A stretch of DNA of 64,000 nucleotides from Setophaga petechia. Its lineage: Eukaryota > Chordata > Aves > Passeriformes > Parulidae. The translations under genes were made by a program, and so were the position numbers. The stretch is taken from the NCBI GenBank assembly GCA_024362935.1, contig JANCRA010000009.1:18049572-18113571 (forward strand), given 5' to 3'. Under the pieces are notes generated by a model. That model made no database searches. It had not been told where the DNA came from and was given only the letters and a program-made list of their open reading frames with translations. Shown piece by piece: positions 26,670 through 39,312 of this stretch (its first letter is position 1; the number at the start of each line of letters is the position of its first letter).

Positions 26670-28901
26670 TTAAAGATGCAGCCTCTAAAATTAATTTTAA
26701 ATTTTTAAAAAAAGCTTTCTTTTCGTCATAGGACAGTTTTGTCAGCAACGTGAAGTCTCTGTTCTTTGCTTTTTGTCCAGCATTTCCTTTGAGATATATA
26801 TCTATAAACTTACAGATATACATCTGAGAGAGATGTATCAAAAGTTAAAACATGTCTGGATGGAGAGCCTGGCAAATTTTATCTGAAGCTACATTTGCAG
26901 TAGACCAACCCCCAAAGAAAGAAATGCCGGAATGATACATTTGAATGAAATGACATTCCCTGCCCATGATCCACGTAGGAACCGAAGTGCCTCAGTCCAC
27001 AGAAGCAGAGCTAACAGCAGCAGAGCAGGTTCCCCAGTGCCACCAGGCTGAAGCACCCAGCCCTCGTGGGAGGCAGTGGTTTCCATCCCCGTGGAGACTG
27101 CTAGGACAGGAGCAGAGCAGGGTCAGTGGCGGTGATGTGGAGAGCTGTCACCCTCCGTGCAGGCTCCAGATGGGATCCCAGTCCCTCGGCAGTCAGTGCA
27201 AGCCACTCCTGCTGATGCCAGTGGGAGCTGGATGAATCCCCAGGGCAGCAGCAGGCTCTGAGGACAGGAGTGCAGCATGAGGCATCACTGATGCTCCAAT
27301 GCGGTCCCATCACGTTGCTCATCAGCTCTGTTCTCACTAGGCTCTACAAAAGGAGTCACTGCTGTCGTGCTTCTTCCAGGGAACAACGGCTGAACCGGAC
27401 AGGAACTATTGAGCCCCACAGCATTTCTTATTCTTACACAAGCGGGATGCTAGCGGCCAACTAGCTCCAATTCAGAACCAGGAAAATCCAGCCGCAGGAT
27501 TTGCCCCCTAACAGAGCAAAGACAGTCTGTGCTTCCATCAGTCAGCACTCAGCTGCCCAGTCGTCATCGTCACTCGTCGAAACCAGTGCAAATTCACAGG
27601 AAAAAGAACGTCCGCATCAAGAGGGTAAAAATCCTTCCTCGTGTTTGAGAAAGGTACAAGCATTTACCCAGCATCTCTATCAAATATCGTAGAAAAGGTT
27701 ACACAAAAATATTTAAATATATGGATACAGATACATAGATATTACACTTGCATAAAATATGTATATTCAAAACCCTTTGGGCAGTTTCACATTTAGCTGA
27801 AAATGTATGCTTTAGAAATATGAACAATTTTCTACTCTTTTCTAGTTTAAGTAGGAGGGGAAAGAAGCATCAGCCTTATTAATACTGAATGCTAAGTGCA
27901 GAAGTTTAGCTGTAGCTGTAGGGTTTTGAAGCAATTGATTTGACAGAACCTCCAAGCATAAACTCTGTTTTAAAAATCCACATCTATTCCCTAGATTGCT
28001 TATTGTTTCATGAAAATGAAAACCTACGTGTCCTGCTTGTATCAGCTAGATCTCCTGAGACCGTTCAATTAAACCTCACAAGCTTGCTATACCTCAAGAT
28101 AGGGCTGTGTACTGGGAATATGCATGAACCTTATTGCAGTAATTCTGTGTGATAATAGGAATTTACAACTTCTCATATCTTGTCTAATTTAACTTTAGAA
28201 ATAAAAAACCTTAGATGACACCACAAGAAGCTCACAGTTCTGCAAAAATTAAAGTCAGTATGAAATTTTACTAATAGACCATATAATTTACACAGATTTA
28301 CATAAATACAGAGATATTAAAATATTAAATCAAAGCTAATTAACAAAGGATAGAGTTTTACATGATAATATTTTAACTCTAGTCACACTTTTGCAACTAC
28401 TTTCAGTGGCATGAGATTATATAAATAATGCATATACCTGTATATCCATAATATATATATAAAGATATATATATCTATCTCTCCATCCTTCTTTTTTTCT
28501 TCAAAAATAGGGCAATTTTATAACTGCAATGAGATGTGACAAGCAGTACACTTCTGGGGAATTATTGCATGCCTTGAGTGCATAAGGCAGAAGGAAGAGT
28601 ATCTGACTTCAGACACTAAAGAAGTGGAATCATCAACCAGAAACGCACTGGAGTGACTTGGAACATCTTATTGCTTTTATAAAACTCGAAATTATACACT
28701 GTTGGTTTGGGATGGGGTGGGGGTTGGTTTAAAGGCACAAAATAAAGGGGAAAGTAATACCTCTCTATTTAGTGGAGATCAACGGTCAGGAAGCTCCATT
28801 AGCGCTCACTGAACACTCCTCATTGTCCTAAATCTATTCCCTGTGGTGCAATACTGTGCCGCAGTTGCATAAGGAGGTTAAACACAAAAGTTCATGCATC
28901 C

Positions 28902-28907
28902 TTTATT
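28902..28907 (-). terminator. candidate proximal poly(A) signal AATAAA
   Basis: The minus strand has AATAAA here. It is followed within about 10-25 nt by a TTTTGTGTTT-type GT-rich downstream element, the standard arrangement for cleavage and polyadenylation. It would give a 3'UTR of about 1.9 kb. Confidence 0.5.
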
Positions 28908-30754
28908 AGGGGGAAACAAAACAAAGCCAATTTCCTTGCCCAGCAACAACGAAGTAGCCATTATCAGCAAGAGCCAGCCGTAAACACCCCTCGCCCAGTG
29001 ACACACACGGCACCTCTCCACACCAACCTCAGCAGGTGGAGCAGCTCCTTGGGCTCCCTGGTACAGCTCTTCCCGACAACGATGGAGGCACGGATCCAAA
29101 CTTAACAGCGATTTTCCCATCACACCAGGAAAGATCAGGAAGCGAGAAAACTGGATGACAGAAATACTGCCCTGAAATCTCTGCATTTTGGGGGTATTAT
29201 AGGAGTATGGAGGACTTTTGCCATTCTCTTTCCCAGTTTTAAACTGGTTAACGACATTCACCCTCAGATTACAGCTCCAGACCTTCTGGTCTACATGTCT
29301 GGGATTTTTTCAGTCAGACACCCTGGCAGACAGAGCATGTCAGAGAAGAAATACAAAGAATACAGAATATTAAAAACTGTGGGCTATTACTTTATCCTCA
29401 AATCACTTTAAATGATGGAACAGAAAGAAAAAAAAAAGAATAAATCCCTCGGGATCACTTTTTCTCTGCTGCAGTTTTAGACGTTAGTATGCACAGTAGA
29501 GGGCTGCCTCTGCTACCATATCACACTCTACGTTACAAAGTTTGGATCCGGCATGCTGTTAAGGCACCTTCAAGTATTGGTCATTGATTTGATCACTAAG
29601 CAAAGACGCATTTTCTGTAAACCACACTGCATCCTCCAACACACACAGTACCAGAAGCCACTCACACCCACCAGCCAGAGACAACAAAACTCTCTATGCT
29701 TGCTAGGGATAAACTACACCACTTCACAGCAGCCACTTCAAAAATAAATATCTACCAGGGTTTGGGAGTGGATGTTTTCAACTGCATTGTTTCCCAAGAG
29801 AGGACATACAATAAAATTAAGTGTTGTCTGTCGCTAATTGTCTACAAGATTAGGAGGGTTGAAAATACACATCAGCCTAAAAAAGTAGAAGCAAGATCTG
29901 TACTGCTGCAGGATTCCTTGCTGGGAGACAAAGCTGTAAACGCAGGCATTCAGTGCAGGTGCCTGGTGCAGAACTGGATTGGTTCAGGACCAACAGGAGG
30001 TACAAAGACAACCTCCCCCGGGAGGGCACAAGCAAGTTACTGCACCTTACCCCTCCCTCCCACACAGAACAGTACTGGGTTTGGGTCTCATGGGTCATGG
30101 CATGGGGAAGGGGATGCTTTTCAAGATGAAGGGAGCTGATGGGAGTGGAAAGCTCAGGCACCATTCTATGGAGACATCTGACTCCATCCTCCAGATAGTG
30201 AGTGGGTCACTCAGTGCTGCAGCTGGGGGCACAGGGCTGTGGGGTCAGAGGGTGCTTACAGTTAAGCCCAACTAGGGGTGGCCGTTTCTACACCAAGCAA
30301 TATCCAGTTCTGGAAAGGAGTGAGAGGGGTGGGACAGGGGCGTAGATCACAGCACAAAAGGAAAGCCCACAGTGTACCATCAGTCTGCTCCGACAGAAGG
30401 GTCCCAAAGGCACCCTCCAGACCTGCCTCTCCCCCCACACCCCAACCCACACCACGTAACAATGACACAGGGCACCGTGGGAATCCCAAGAGCAGTGGGA
30501 AACCCAATTATCCCTGTACTTGGGGTAATAATGTCCAGAGAAAAGGGACCCCCTACCCCTGACCCTCTTGTGCAGGTGGATGACTTGATATTGAATAGCT
30601 GTGTGCAGCTCCTTCTCCAGTAAAAAGATGCATCCTTTCCTCACACAGTCAATGAGAATCGCAATGTGATCTGTCATGCGCTTGGATCATGGGCTTGTTC
30701 GTTCATCTGAATTAGCAATGTTTTCTTCTTCGGGGACTAGAGTAATCACTCAGG

Positions 30755-30762
30755 TATTTACA
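30755..30762 (-). promoter_or_regulatory. Pumilio response element (UGUAAAUA) just after the stop codon
   Basis: The minus strand reads TGTAAATA, a full match to the Pumilio consensus UGUANAUA, in the first 50 nt of the 3'UTR. PUM1/2 binding to such octamers generally lowers mRNA stability or translation, including in neurons. The motif is seen; function is inferred. Confidence 0.4.
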
Positions 30763-30802
30763 AACATCAATCAGTGCCTTCGTGAGGTCTCCCCCCAAAC
30801 CA

Positions 30803-31767
<965 letters not shown>

Positions 31768-31882
31768 CTGCGCGGCGAGGCAGCCGCGGGCGCTGGGGGC
31801 TGCGGCAGCGCGGAGTGAGCGCAGGAGCGGAGGCACGGCCGCTTCGGGGAGCGCCGCCCGCAGCCGCAGCCGCCCCGGCCGC
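31768..31882 (-). other. C11orf87: candidate noncoding exon 1 (5'UTR) of C11orf87
   Basis: On the minus strand the sequence CGCGCAG|GTAAGGG forms a near-ideal splice donor, with the exon ending at 31768 and the intron starting at 31767. The proposed exon lies between this donor and the CRE at 31883-31890 and contains no ATG on the minus strand. The upper boundary (transcription start) cannot be read from sequence; no TATA box is evident. An alternative donor lies at 31981/31980 (GCGGGCG|GTAAGGG) and would imply a transcription start farther upstream. Transcript data would decide. Confidence 0.55.
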
Positions 31883-31890
31883 TGACGTCA
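31883..31890. promoter_or_regulatory. perfect palindromic cAMP response element TGACGTCA
   Basis: The full 8-bp CRE, the consensus site for CREB/ATF dimers, lies in the CpG island 115 bp upstream of the predicted exon 1 donor. That is a typical proximal-promoter distance. Full-site CREs in CpG-island promoters are characteristic of CREB-bound and often activity-regulated neuronal genes. The motif is directly visible; CREB binding is inferred. Confidence 0.7.
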
Positions 31891-33294
31891 GGGCCCGGCC
31901 CGCCGGCCGCCGCCCCGCACGGCCCCTCACGGCGACGGCACCGCCCGCGCCCCCGGCCCGCCGCACCCCGCGCCCCTTACCGCCCGCAGCGCCAGGGGCT
32001 GCGCAGCCCCCGCCCTCACTGCTCACCACCGCCGCCGCGCTGGCGGCCCGCAGCCCCTTCCCCAAACCGCCCGGACGTACCGGTGCCAGAGGCACCGACT
32101 GCAGCCAGCCCCACCGCCCCGGCCCCAGCCACGCAGACGCACCGCGGCCAGAGCGCCCGCACCGAGGCACCCCGGAGCCTTCACCCCGCGGCTGCCGTGT
32201 GCCCGCCCGCCAGCCACACTCGCATCGCACCCGGTGCCGAGCCCCCGCCCGTACCAAAGCCCCGTCCCTCCGCACAGACAGCGCGCCCGTCCTTGCTCGG
32301 GGAGGCTGGTGTCAGTCGGTGAGAGCGAAGCAGTGCCAGGGACTCCTGGTGGGAATGTGTGTGGAAACTTGCCTTACCAAGGCTAAGTGCATCGCAGGCG
32401 CTTTAGTCGAGAAGAAACAGGCATGGGCTGCCCATTAATGCAGTTAAGCCAAAAATCGGATGATTTCTAAACATAAGAAAATTTATTATTTGAAAAGTTC
32501 TTTCAGAAGTGCTAACAGGGCAGAAAAAATAATTACCATTAGGATGGAGCTCTTCACATGTCCAAAAGGAACAAACTGATGTGGTAGTGTCTGGCAACAT
32601 GGGACAATATCTGATGGACAGGAGGTTCCATGTTGTGTGCTCTAGACTAACCCCATGTGCTGGAAGAAGAGCTGCTATAAAGCTCTGGTGTAAGTTATAG
32701 GACTATAAGGAGAAACAGAAAATATCTATCCTTTCTAGTGGCTAAAAAGCCTGGAGGAAAATCTGTACCGGGTAAGCTGTGACATGAGTTGGGAAAATCT
32801 TCAGTCAAGAACAAAGATACGTTAGATCTGCTGACCCTGATAGCCAAGAGCCTTTCACAGGGGTGGACAGAAGCTGGCTAGCTGAGCATTTAAGCACTTT
32901 GCTGCTTCAAGGCAGATTTTTTTTGTACTGTCTTTTGTCTCTGATAAGTGAATGCACCATAGCTTGTGAAATTTGGCCAGGCACTATTAATTCTGTGATT
33001 GTTCTCGAGAAAGATTTACACTACACAGAATGAACTACATTGAAGACAAACACAGAAGAACTACATTGGGATTATCCCAACCACTTCCAACTTAATGCTT
33101 CCTCTAAAACCAGAGGAATAGGAGTTTCCATTAGTCCTTCCCCTCCCCAGAATAGTACAGCTTGATGCTGGAGGGGTGCTGCACAGAGAGGAAAGATGTT
33201 CAGTCCAGCACTGAGAGCCAAGCCCTTCCCACTGCTCCTCTCACTCAGCTCCCTCAGGTGCATAGCTGGTGCCATTGCTAAAACACCCCTCCTC

Positions 33295-33366
33295 ATGCAG
33301 TGGGGTTGGACTCAGTGAGTGTTAAAAGTCCATTCCAACCCAAATTATTATATGATTCTATGATTC
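33295..33366 (+). mobile_element. CR1 3' terminal fragment
   Basis: GGGGTTGGACTCAGTGAG, then a TCCATTCCAACCCAAATTAT block and the tail ATGATTCTATGATTCT, match the last 70 or so bases of CR1 elements, including the terminal 8-bp ATTCTATG repeat. Only the extreme 3' end is recognisable. Confidence 0.85.
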
Positions 33367-34644
33367 TCAGCCTAGCATTCCTTGCACTCGTGTCCAACCC
33401 CTCACACACACATCCATAACCTCCCTGGCTTTCTGCCTGCACTATTTTCTTCTTCCTTGCCTTCCTCCATCCTGCACATCTGAGGTCTGCATTAATCAGT
33501 GCTCTGTACTTGCTGCCTTAGAGGAGAAAACAACCACCACAGGCTGAAACAGCACATCAATCCTCAGGCTATTCCCTCTTTCTTCCCACTATTCTTTGCA
33601 AAGCTGCAGCTGAATGGGAGACTGCAAAACAGGGTGAGGGGCATGGGGACCACTCATCATGGCCTGTGCCGCTGGAGAACACTTCTGATCCCACACAGAA
33701 GCAACCAAAGTATAGAGCAGTAGTGCTGTGCTCCCTGACCAGGCTCCGCTGAATCCTTTAGCCTAAAATGAAAGTGGGAAAAGGATAGCATTTAATCCCA
33801 AAAGCATGAGCAAGTTTGTGAAGGTGCAGCAGTTGATCTGAGACTGCTGATTAGAAGTTGCTAGATGATTAGGAATAATTAATTTTTAAAAACCCGAACA
33901 ACACCATAAGAATGGCCTTTTGCTCAGAAAACAGAATTAGGAGATATAATAAAGGTATGAGGATACCTTAGAATGTTAGCCCTGTTTATGGCAGAAATAA
34001 CCAAATTGGGGATTGGATAAAGTTCAAAACCAAGAATTTACTAACTTGAGATGTGTTTATTGCAAAAGTGAATAGCTAGAACTACTTATTTATTGCACTA
34101 GAATATATGACTATGTCTTCAGCATTTACGTATTGGGAGAGGCAACACAAAGCTACTGCAAGTTAAATTACCTTAAATAAATTAAAAATCCTTTGTGTAT
34201 TAATTTTACCTGTTGTCCATTGCCTTTAATTATTCACGTTATACCTTGCTCTTAGGATTAAAAAATAGTGAAAATATGTCTTGTGTATTAGTATCATTAT
34301 TATTCCAAGGTTTTTCCTAAACTGTAGAGAGTGAAAAATGGATTCAGGGAGGGGACAGTAGTATAGACCTCAGCAAATGTTTAACTCCTTCCCTACTGTC
34401 CCAGCCCCTTCTCTGTGTGTTCATGAACAATTTTGCAATATTTGTTCTTTCGATAAAATGAATGAAAAGCAGAGATTGTTCTTGCTCTTTCTGGCAACTA
34501 ATTTTACAATGTTTAACAAGAGAGTCATAAGAGAAGCGTTGTTAACTAAAAGGGAGATAACACATACCTTGGTACTCTGGTTCACATTGGCTGAGCCAAC
34601 CAAATGGAATACCCATTAGCAGAATACAGAAAGTTTCAGAAATC

Positions 34645-34659
34645 GGGGGGGGGGGGGGG
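34645..34659 (+). repeat. G15 homopolymer
   Basis: Fifteen consecutive G residues, rare in vertebrate DNA at this length and prone to sequencing length error. Confidence 0.95.
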
Positions 34660-36806
34660 AAATCTGTGTTGTTATTGTGCATTAGTCCTTTGCTCTGATT
34701 AATTATTATAATTATATTTAAATATATGAATAAAAAATATAGATGATGTGGTCGTGAAAAACCCTTACTTTGTCTGGCATGAAAATAAAGGACAGGATAT
34801 CTTCAAGAGTGCCCTCTTTCAAGAATAAATTGGTCATTAGTTATAGTGAATTCAAGCATACTACATAAACAGTATGACATTTATGGGGATTAGATTTCTG
34901 GCTCAAACAGGATTGGCCACTGTGTGATAAGAGGACATTATACTAAGGGGATAGATTTTGGATTTTACAACAAGGTTTGTACTCATTAGAACCTTGATAG
35001 TTCCCCATTTTCTCTTGACTCGCATTGTTAAGAAGCAGACAGCATACATCTAAATCCCACAAATGGACTTTCATACATGAATTTTTTTAGTCTATAATTA
35101 GAAAAGTTGTTCTTGCAGATACTAATTCCTCAATCCCTGTAGTACAAGGCCCTTTTTTCAGTAAGGCAGTTGCCTAATGAGATAACAGCTCCGTGAGCTG
35201 TTCATGTAAGTAAAGGTTTGATGGTTCAGGCCCTTGCCTATTAATGACCCTTCTTGCAAAAAAATTTATTGTCCCGCCAGTGTTTGAATTTAGCACTTGA
35301 TTGCATGTAGAATAATGCATGATCCCTTTTTCACCAAGATTGATGTCATCATTTGCCTGCCAGACCAAGCACTCCATGAATGCCAATAACCCTGGCAATA
35401 ATCTGCTATCTCCCCATGGAATTAAGGCCATCTGTGTGGAAGTCTTCCAGGACTTTACATACTCCCACTACAATAGGTGAAACCCAGTGATTTAAACATG
35501 GTTTGAAAACGTAGGACTGTAGATAGAATGGATTTTACCACTGAAATAAAATAAATTTTTGTTTCATATGCACTAGTAGGTCAGTTAAGATCCCACAAAG
35601 ATACTAGAGGTGTCCTTCAGAGAATCTGAGCTGGAATAGCTTTACTATGGCTGACAATTCTGCTTCCCAGGCTACCCAACTCAGAAGCAGATGTACTTTT
35701 TCTTTCTTTCCCCCACACCTTTTAGAAGAAGGTAGTCTGGGTGATATGGACTCACAATTTTTTCAGTTTCAGGAGATGATTCGTTATGAAGCTTAAGGAC
35801 AATTTTACATATTCATTTTCTATTCTTACTTTTGAAAAATATTCTTTTCTTGTTCTGGTAAAGAAGAAACCTCCCACACGTGATGGTAAGAATTTAAAAA
35901 AAGGAAAAAAAAGGATGCATGTGATGCCGACCAAGGAAGGTTACTAGGCTTTTGCAGAATTCAACAGGGTGTTAAATGGTTCTAGGAGTAGAACACGGAT
36001 CCAGACTATGAAGAAATAAGTAGACAACCTTGAGCTTGCCTGACCAAATACACAGATCTAATTATAACTTTAGAATTCTAAAGCTGCACATGCGTACATC
36101 TACTAATGCAAAGTGTATCTGAGTAAATTTATTGCAAAGGGAGGAAAGAAGGACAGTATTTTAACTGTAACTATGCACTAAAAATTCACTGAAATTTACT
36201 TTATTCATTAGTCAATAATTTTAGAACAGCAGGGTCAGAGTAATGACCTTCCACATTTAATATTTTTGCTTTTCTTAATAGTTTACAGAGTTTTCAGGGA
36301 ATTTGGAGGAGCAGACTTTATTTTTAAATAGAGAACATGGCTAGTGGATGGTGAAACATCAACTAACTGTAGCAGGTCATCCCATGGGCCAAAGGCAGAA
36401 CAGTCCTCATAAATGTTCATGTGATCCATCTGTAAGTGTACAGAGTATAGAACAGCAACTCTACGAAAGGGACACTGAGGGTTACAGCCTGGCAGCTGCT
36501 GTCTGCAGACAGAAGGCTGGGAGTGAAGGAACTTGAATTTGGGATTTTCAGCTCCAGGCAGCACGTCTCAGCCTGAGACAGGAGATTTTTCTTGTTCATT
36601 CCATGCACATAACAACACTCCCTCTCCCCATAATATCCTGGCTTTGTTCCAGGGAGGAAATCTAAGAAAGCTGGGAAAGTGTAATGGATGACAAAGCCAT
36701 TTACCTCTAGCTCTACTAGAAAAAAAATCCATGCTCAGTCAACTCCAGCTCACTGTGCTGTTCATCAGCAACACACATAGCTCAAATTTTGCCCAGGGAC
36801 TTTTAG

Positions 36807-36840
<34 letters not shown>
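36807..36840. repeat. (AT)13 microsatellite with GTAT tail
   Basis: Thirteen AT dinucleotides are followed by two GTAT units. It is a simple dinucleotide microsatellite next to a T-run at 36843-36852. Confidence 0.95.
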
Positions 36841-39047
36841 AATTTTTTTTTTGTCAACTACTGTGTGAAGGAAGTTAGCAGCACTCATTTTTATTCTGCT
36901 CTGCTGTTATCATCTCCCAGGCCCTGAACATCCAAGGGATCTTGGTTTTATCCCCACTTTTCCACTATTACAATAGTAAAAGAAATCTTGATACCAGCTG
37001 CTGGAAATGCATTTTTCTTGCATTTTCTTGCATTGTAGCACAGCTGAAAGTCTTTGTGGATAGCCTTGTTCTTTCAATTTTTCTGTCATGTGGCTTGTAG
37101 CCAGGATTTTAACCACTTCTCTCACAGAATTTAGAATTAAGTTTTGAAATTTTATTTAAAAATAAAATTAATTTTTACTAGCTTTTTAACACTTCAGCTT
37201 TTTTTTCTGAGGCTGTAGTTTGAGGTGGGGAGTGAGAATATTAATTTTTTTATTAGAGTATCATCCCAAAACTTCATAAGCACAAAATTTCTTCATGCCC
37301 ATACCTTCTAAACTAGGACCAGAAATGTGAAGGTCCTATTCTATGAGGTGCTGTGCCCTGTAGTCAAATCCAGTCCAGGGTACAAGCACCTGCTCATGGG
37401 AAGGGTAAAATTAGGTATGTCATTAACTGCCTGTTGGATTGGATGGTGCACCTTGCAGCAGGAGCCCCTCACAGGTGCTTCTTTCCCTCCTTCCCAAAAA
37501 CCCATGTGTCAAACAGAGCTGCCCAAGCTGCAAATGCCTCTCCCATGGCAAGAGCCCTCCACCCTCTGAGCTGCATGATCACCTTGTGAAACAGAAAAGG
37601 CTCTGACACACAGATGAGCTCAAGGTTTTCCCTCCATTGTTCCTGGCATTTAGCTGCTATCATGCACGATGTGCTTGTGAATAATCCTTTTGTACAAAAA
37701 TAGCATTGTTTCAGAAGTGCTTATTTTACCAGTGGTAATCAGCAAGAAAGCAGTTGTTTACTGAGATTTCATTTTAAACTTGTTTCCTTCACCACTGTGT
37801 TTATTAGACTCTGCTGGAGAACCATGTAATCTTTTATTACTGGGCCCTTCGGTTTTCTCTCTGTATCTTTCTGCTAAGTTTTATTATACTCTTTGCCGTG
37901 TCAAGTCTGAAATTAGACTGAAAATACATTGGGAAAGCAACTGAGTGATCTGATTTTAATCAAGAGGTGCTCTGAGAGAACATAAAACTCTCTCCAAAAT
38001 AAAATAAAACCAACTGGAGCATCTGGAAATAAGGAGAAAATATCAATGCAATAAACATTCAACAAAGTTGGCCAGTTTTTTTAAAGCTCTACAGGAACAT
38101 GTTTGGATGTAGTAATGTCCTTGCATGATAGCAGGAGGCTGATTAGCTGTTTTGTACTCCAAGAAAGTATTGATACCATAACTTTTCTTTGTGTGCTTAG
38201 GTAAGACTACGCCAAGGAATCCTGTTTCCTACTTCTTCTGACCTTCACATTTTCAACAGTTAAAATTAGGTCTCTAAATAATTGCTATGATACAAATATT
38301 TTTCCTTGCCTTGAGGAGCCCAGGACCACAGCCTAGCTAATCTATTTCTCACCACCTTTGTGGGTCACACTGGAGAGACATCAGCGTAAAAAGGAAAAGC
38401 TTGGAAAGCAAAGGGAAAACTGAGTTGACAGATCAGGGAAGGCTGAGTTAACAGGATGGAGGAAATCTGGCAAAAATTAACGTTTTTATAGTAGAATGCA
38501 TTTTGTAGAACTAAGAAGTGCAGGTGGAGCATAGGAGGTACAGTGTAGAAGTGACAATCATAAATAGCTATTATTTGAGGAGCAACATATAACAGTTTGA
38601 AGAGAGATTTCAAGAAATTGAAATTGCATAACGGAAAATGATACAACATAAAAATATAATTTGTCATTTCAGTCACAGGCCTATGCAGACATAGTGCTAT
38701 ATGTGGTTTCAGCTGCCCTAGTTAGAGAAATATGTAATAATTCTTACAAGAATATACATTTAAAAATTCCATAAACTGTGATAGCATGCAAAAACAGAGA
38801 AATGTTAGAGTATTTCTCAGGTAGGCAGGTATCATCTGCCACTTTCAATCCTATGTCTGTCATATTTACTCCCCAAGTTTGAGGAAGATAAGGACATTTG
38901 CCACAAAGTGTGTGTTAAAGTAGAGAATAGACTCTTAGGAACAGGCATTAGGAGAATGGGATGTCCTCCTAATGAGGGAAACGTAGAGACACAGCTGAGA
39001 TGGGATAAAAAGCTGTATTATGTGAAGTCTTAGAGGAAAATAATAAT
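36841..39047. other. intergenic, no gene seen
   Basis: Unique AT-rich sequence between the (AT)13 repeat and the (GGAAG)n tract. Open frames at 37327-37663 overlap on both strands and show no protein signature. Confidence 0.7.
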
Positions 39048-39312
39048 AGGGGAGGGGAAGGGAAGGGAAGGGAAGGGAAGGGAAGGGAAGGGAAGGGAAG
39101 GGAAGGGAAGGGAAGGGAAGGGAAGGGAAGGGAAGGGAAGGGAAGGGAAGGGAAGGGAAGGGAAGGGAAGGGAAGGGAAGGGAAGGGAAGGGAAGGGAAG
39201 GGAAGGGAAGGGAAGGGAAGGGAAGGGAAGGGAAGGGAAGGGAAGGGAAGGGAAGGGAAGGGAAGGGAAGGGAAGGGAAGGGAAGGGAAGGGAAGGGAAG
39301 GGAAGGGAGAGG
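39048..39312 (+). repeat. (GGAAG)n microsatellite, unbroken purine tract
   Basis: About 50 nearly perfect copies of the pentamer GGAAG run from about 39056 to 39308, inside a 265-nt stretch with no pyrimidine on the plus strand. The minus strand reads as an artefactual open frame of repeating FPSLP. The tract has the mirror symmetry needed for intramolecular triplex (H-DNA). Confidence 0.97.

Larger units (their letters stand above)
25560..28884 (-). other. possible extended 3'UTR of C11orf87
   Basis: This interval carries no coding gene and no recognised interspersed repeat. It holds AT-rich blocks, including TA-rich runs at 28437-28480, and two further TGTAAATA octamers on the minus strand (26297-26304 and 26662-26669). 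A patch at about 26900-27620 is richer in GC. A tandem AATAAA cluster closes it on the left. Long brain 3'UTRs are common, and this would fit a single distal-site transcript, but only RNA data can show that transcription continues this far. Confidence 0.35.
28885..30802 (-). other. C11orf87: proximal 3'UTR of C11orf87
   Basis: The roughly 1.9 kb downstream of the TGA stop has no convincing coding frame and no interspersed repeat that I recognise. It ends at a canonical AATAAA followed by a GT-rich stretch. It is moderately GC-rich near the coding exon (about 29980-30560) and more AT-rich farther away. It contains a Pumilio-type octamer 41 nt after the stop codon. The apparent small open frames here on both strands have no recognisable protein features. 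Confidence 0.6.
32331..36806. other. intergenic upstream of C11orf87, no gene seen
   Basis: AT-rich sequence beginning abruptly at the right edge of the CpG island. It contains the CR1 tail at 33295-33366 and the G15 run at 34645-34659. The plus-strand edge of the island has a possible donor-like CAGTCG|GTGAGAGC near 32316-32323, but I see no downstream exon that would argue for a divergent transcript. Confidence 0.6.

Noticed and set aside
32310..32330. Possible divergent promoter with a donor on the plus strand
   Set aside because: One donor-like word at the island edge with no matching exon; CpG islands give such matches by chance.
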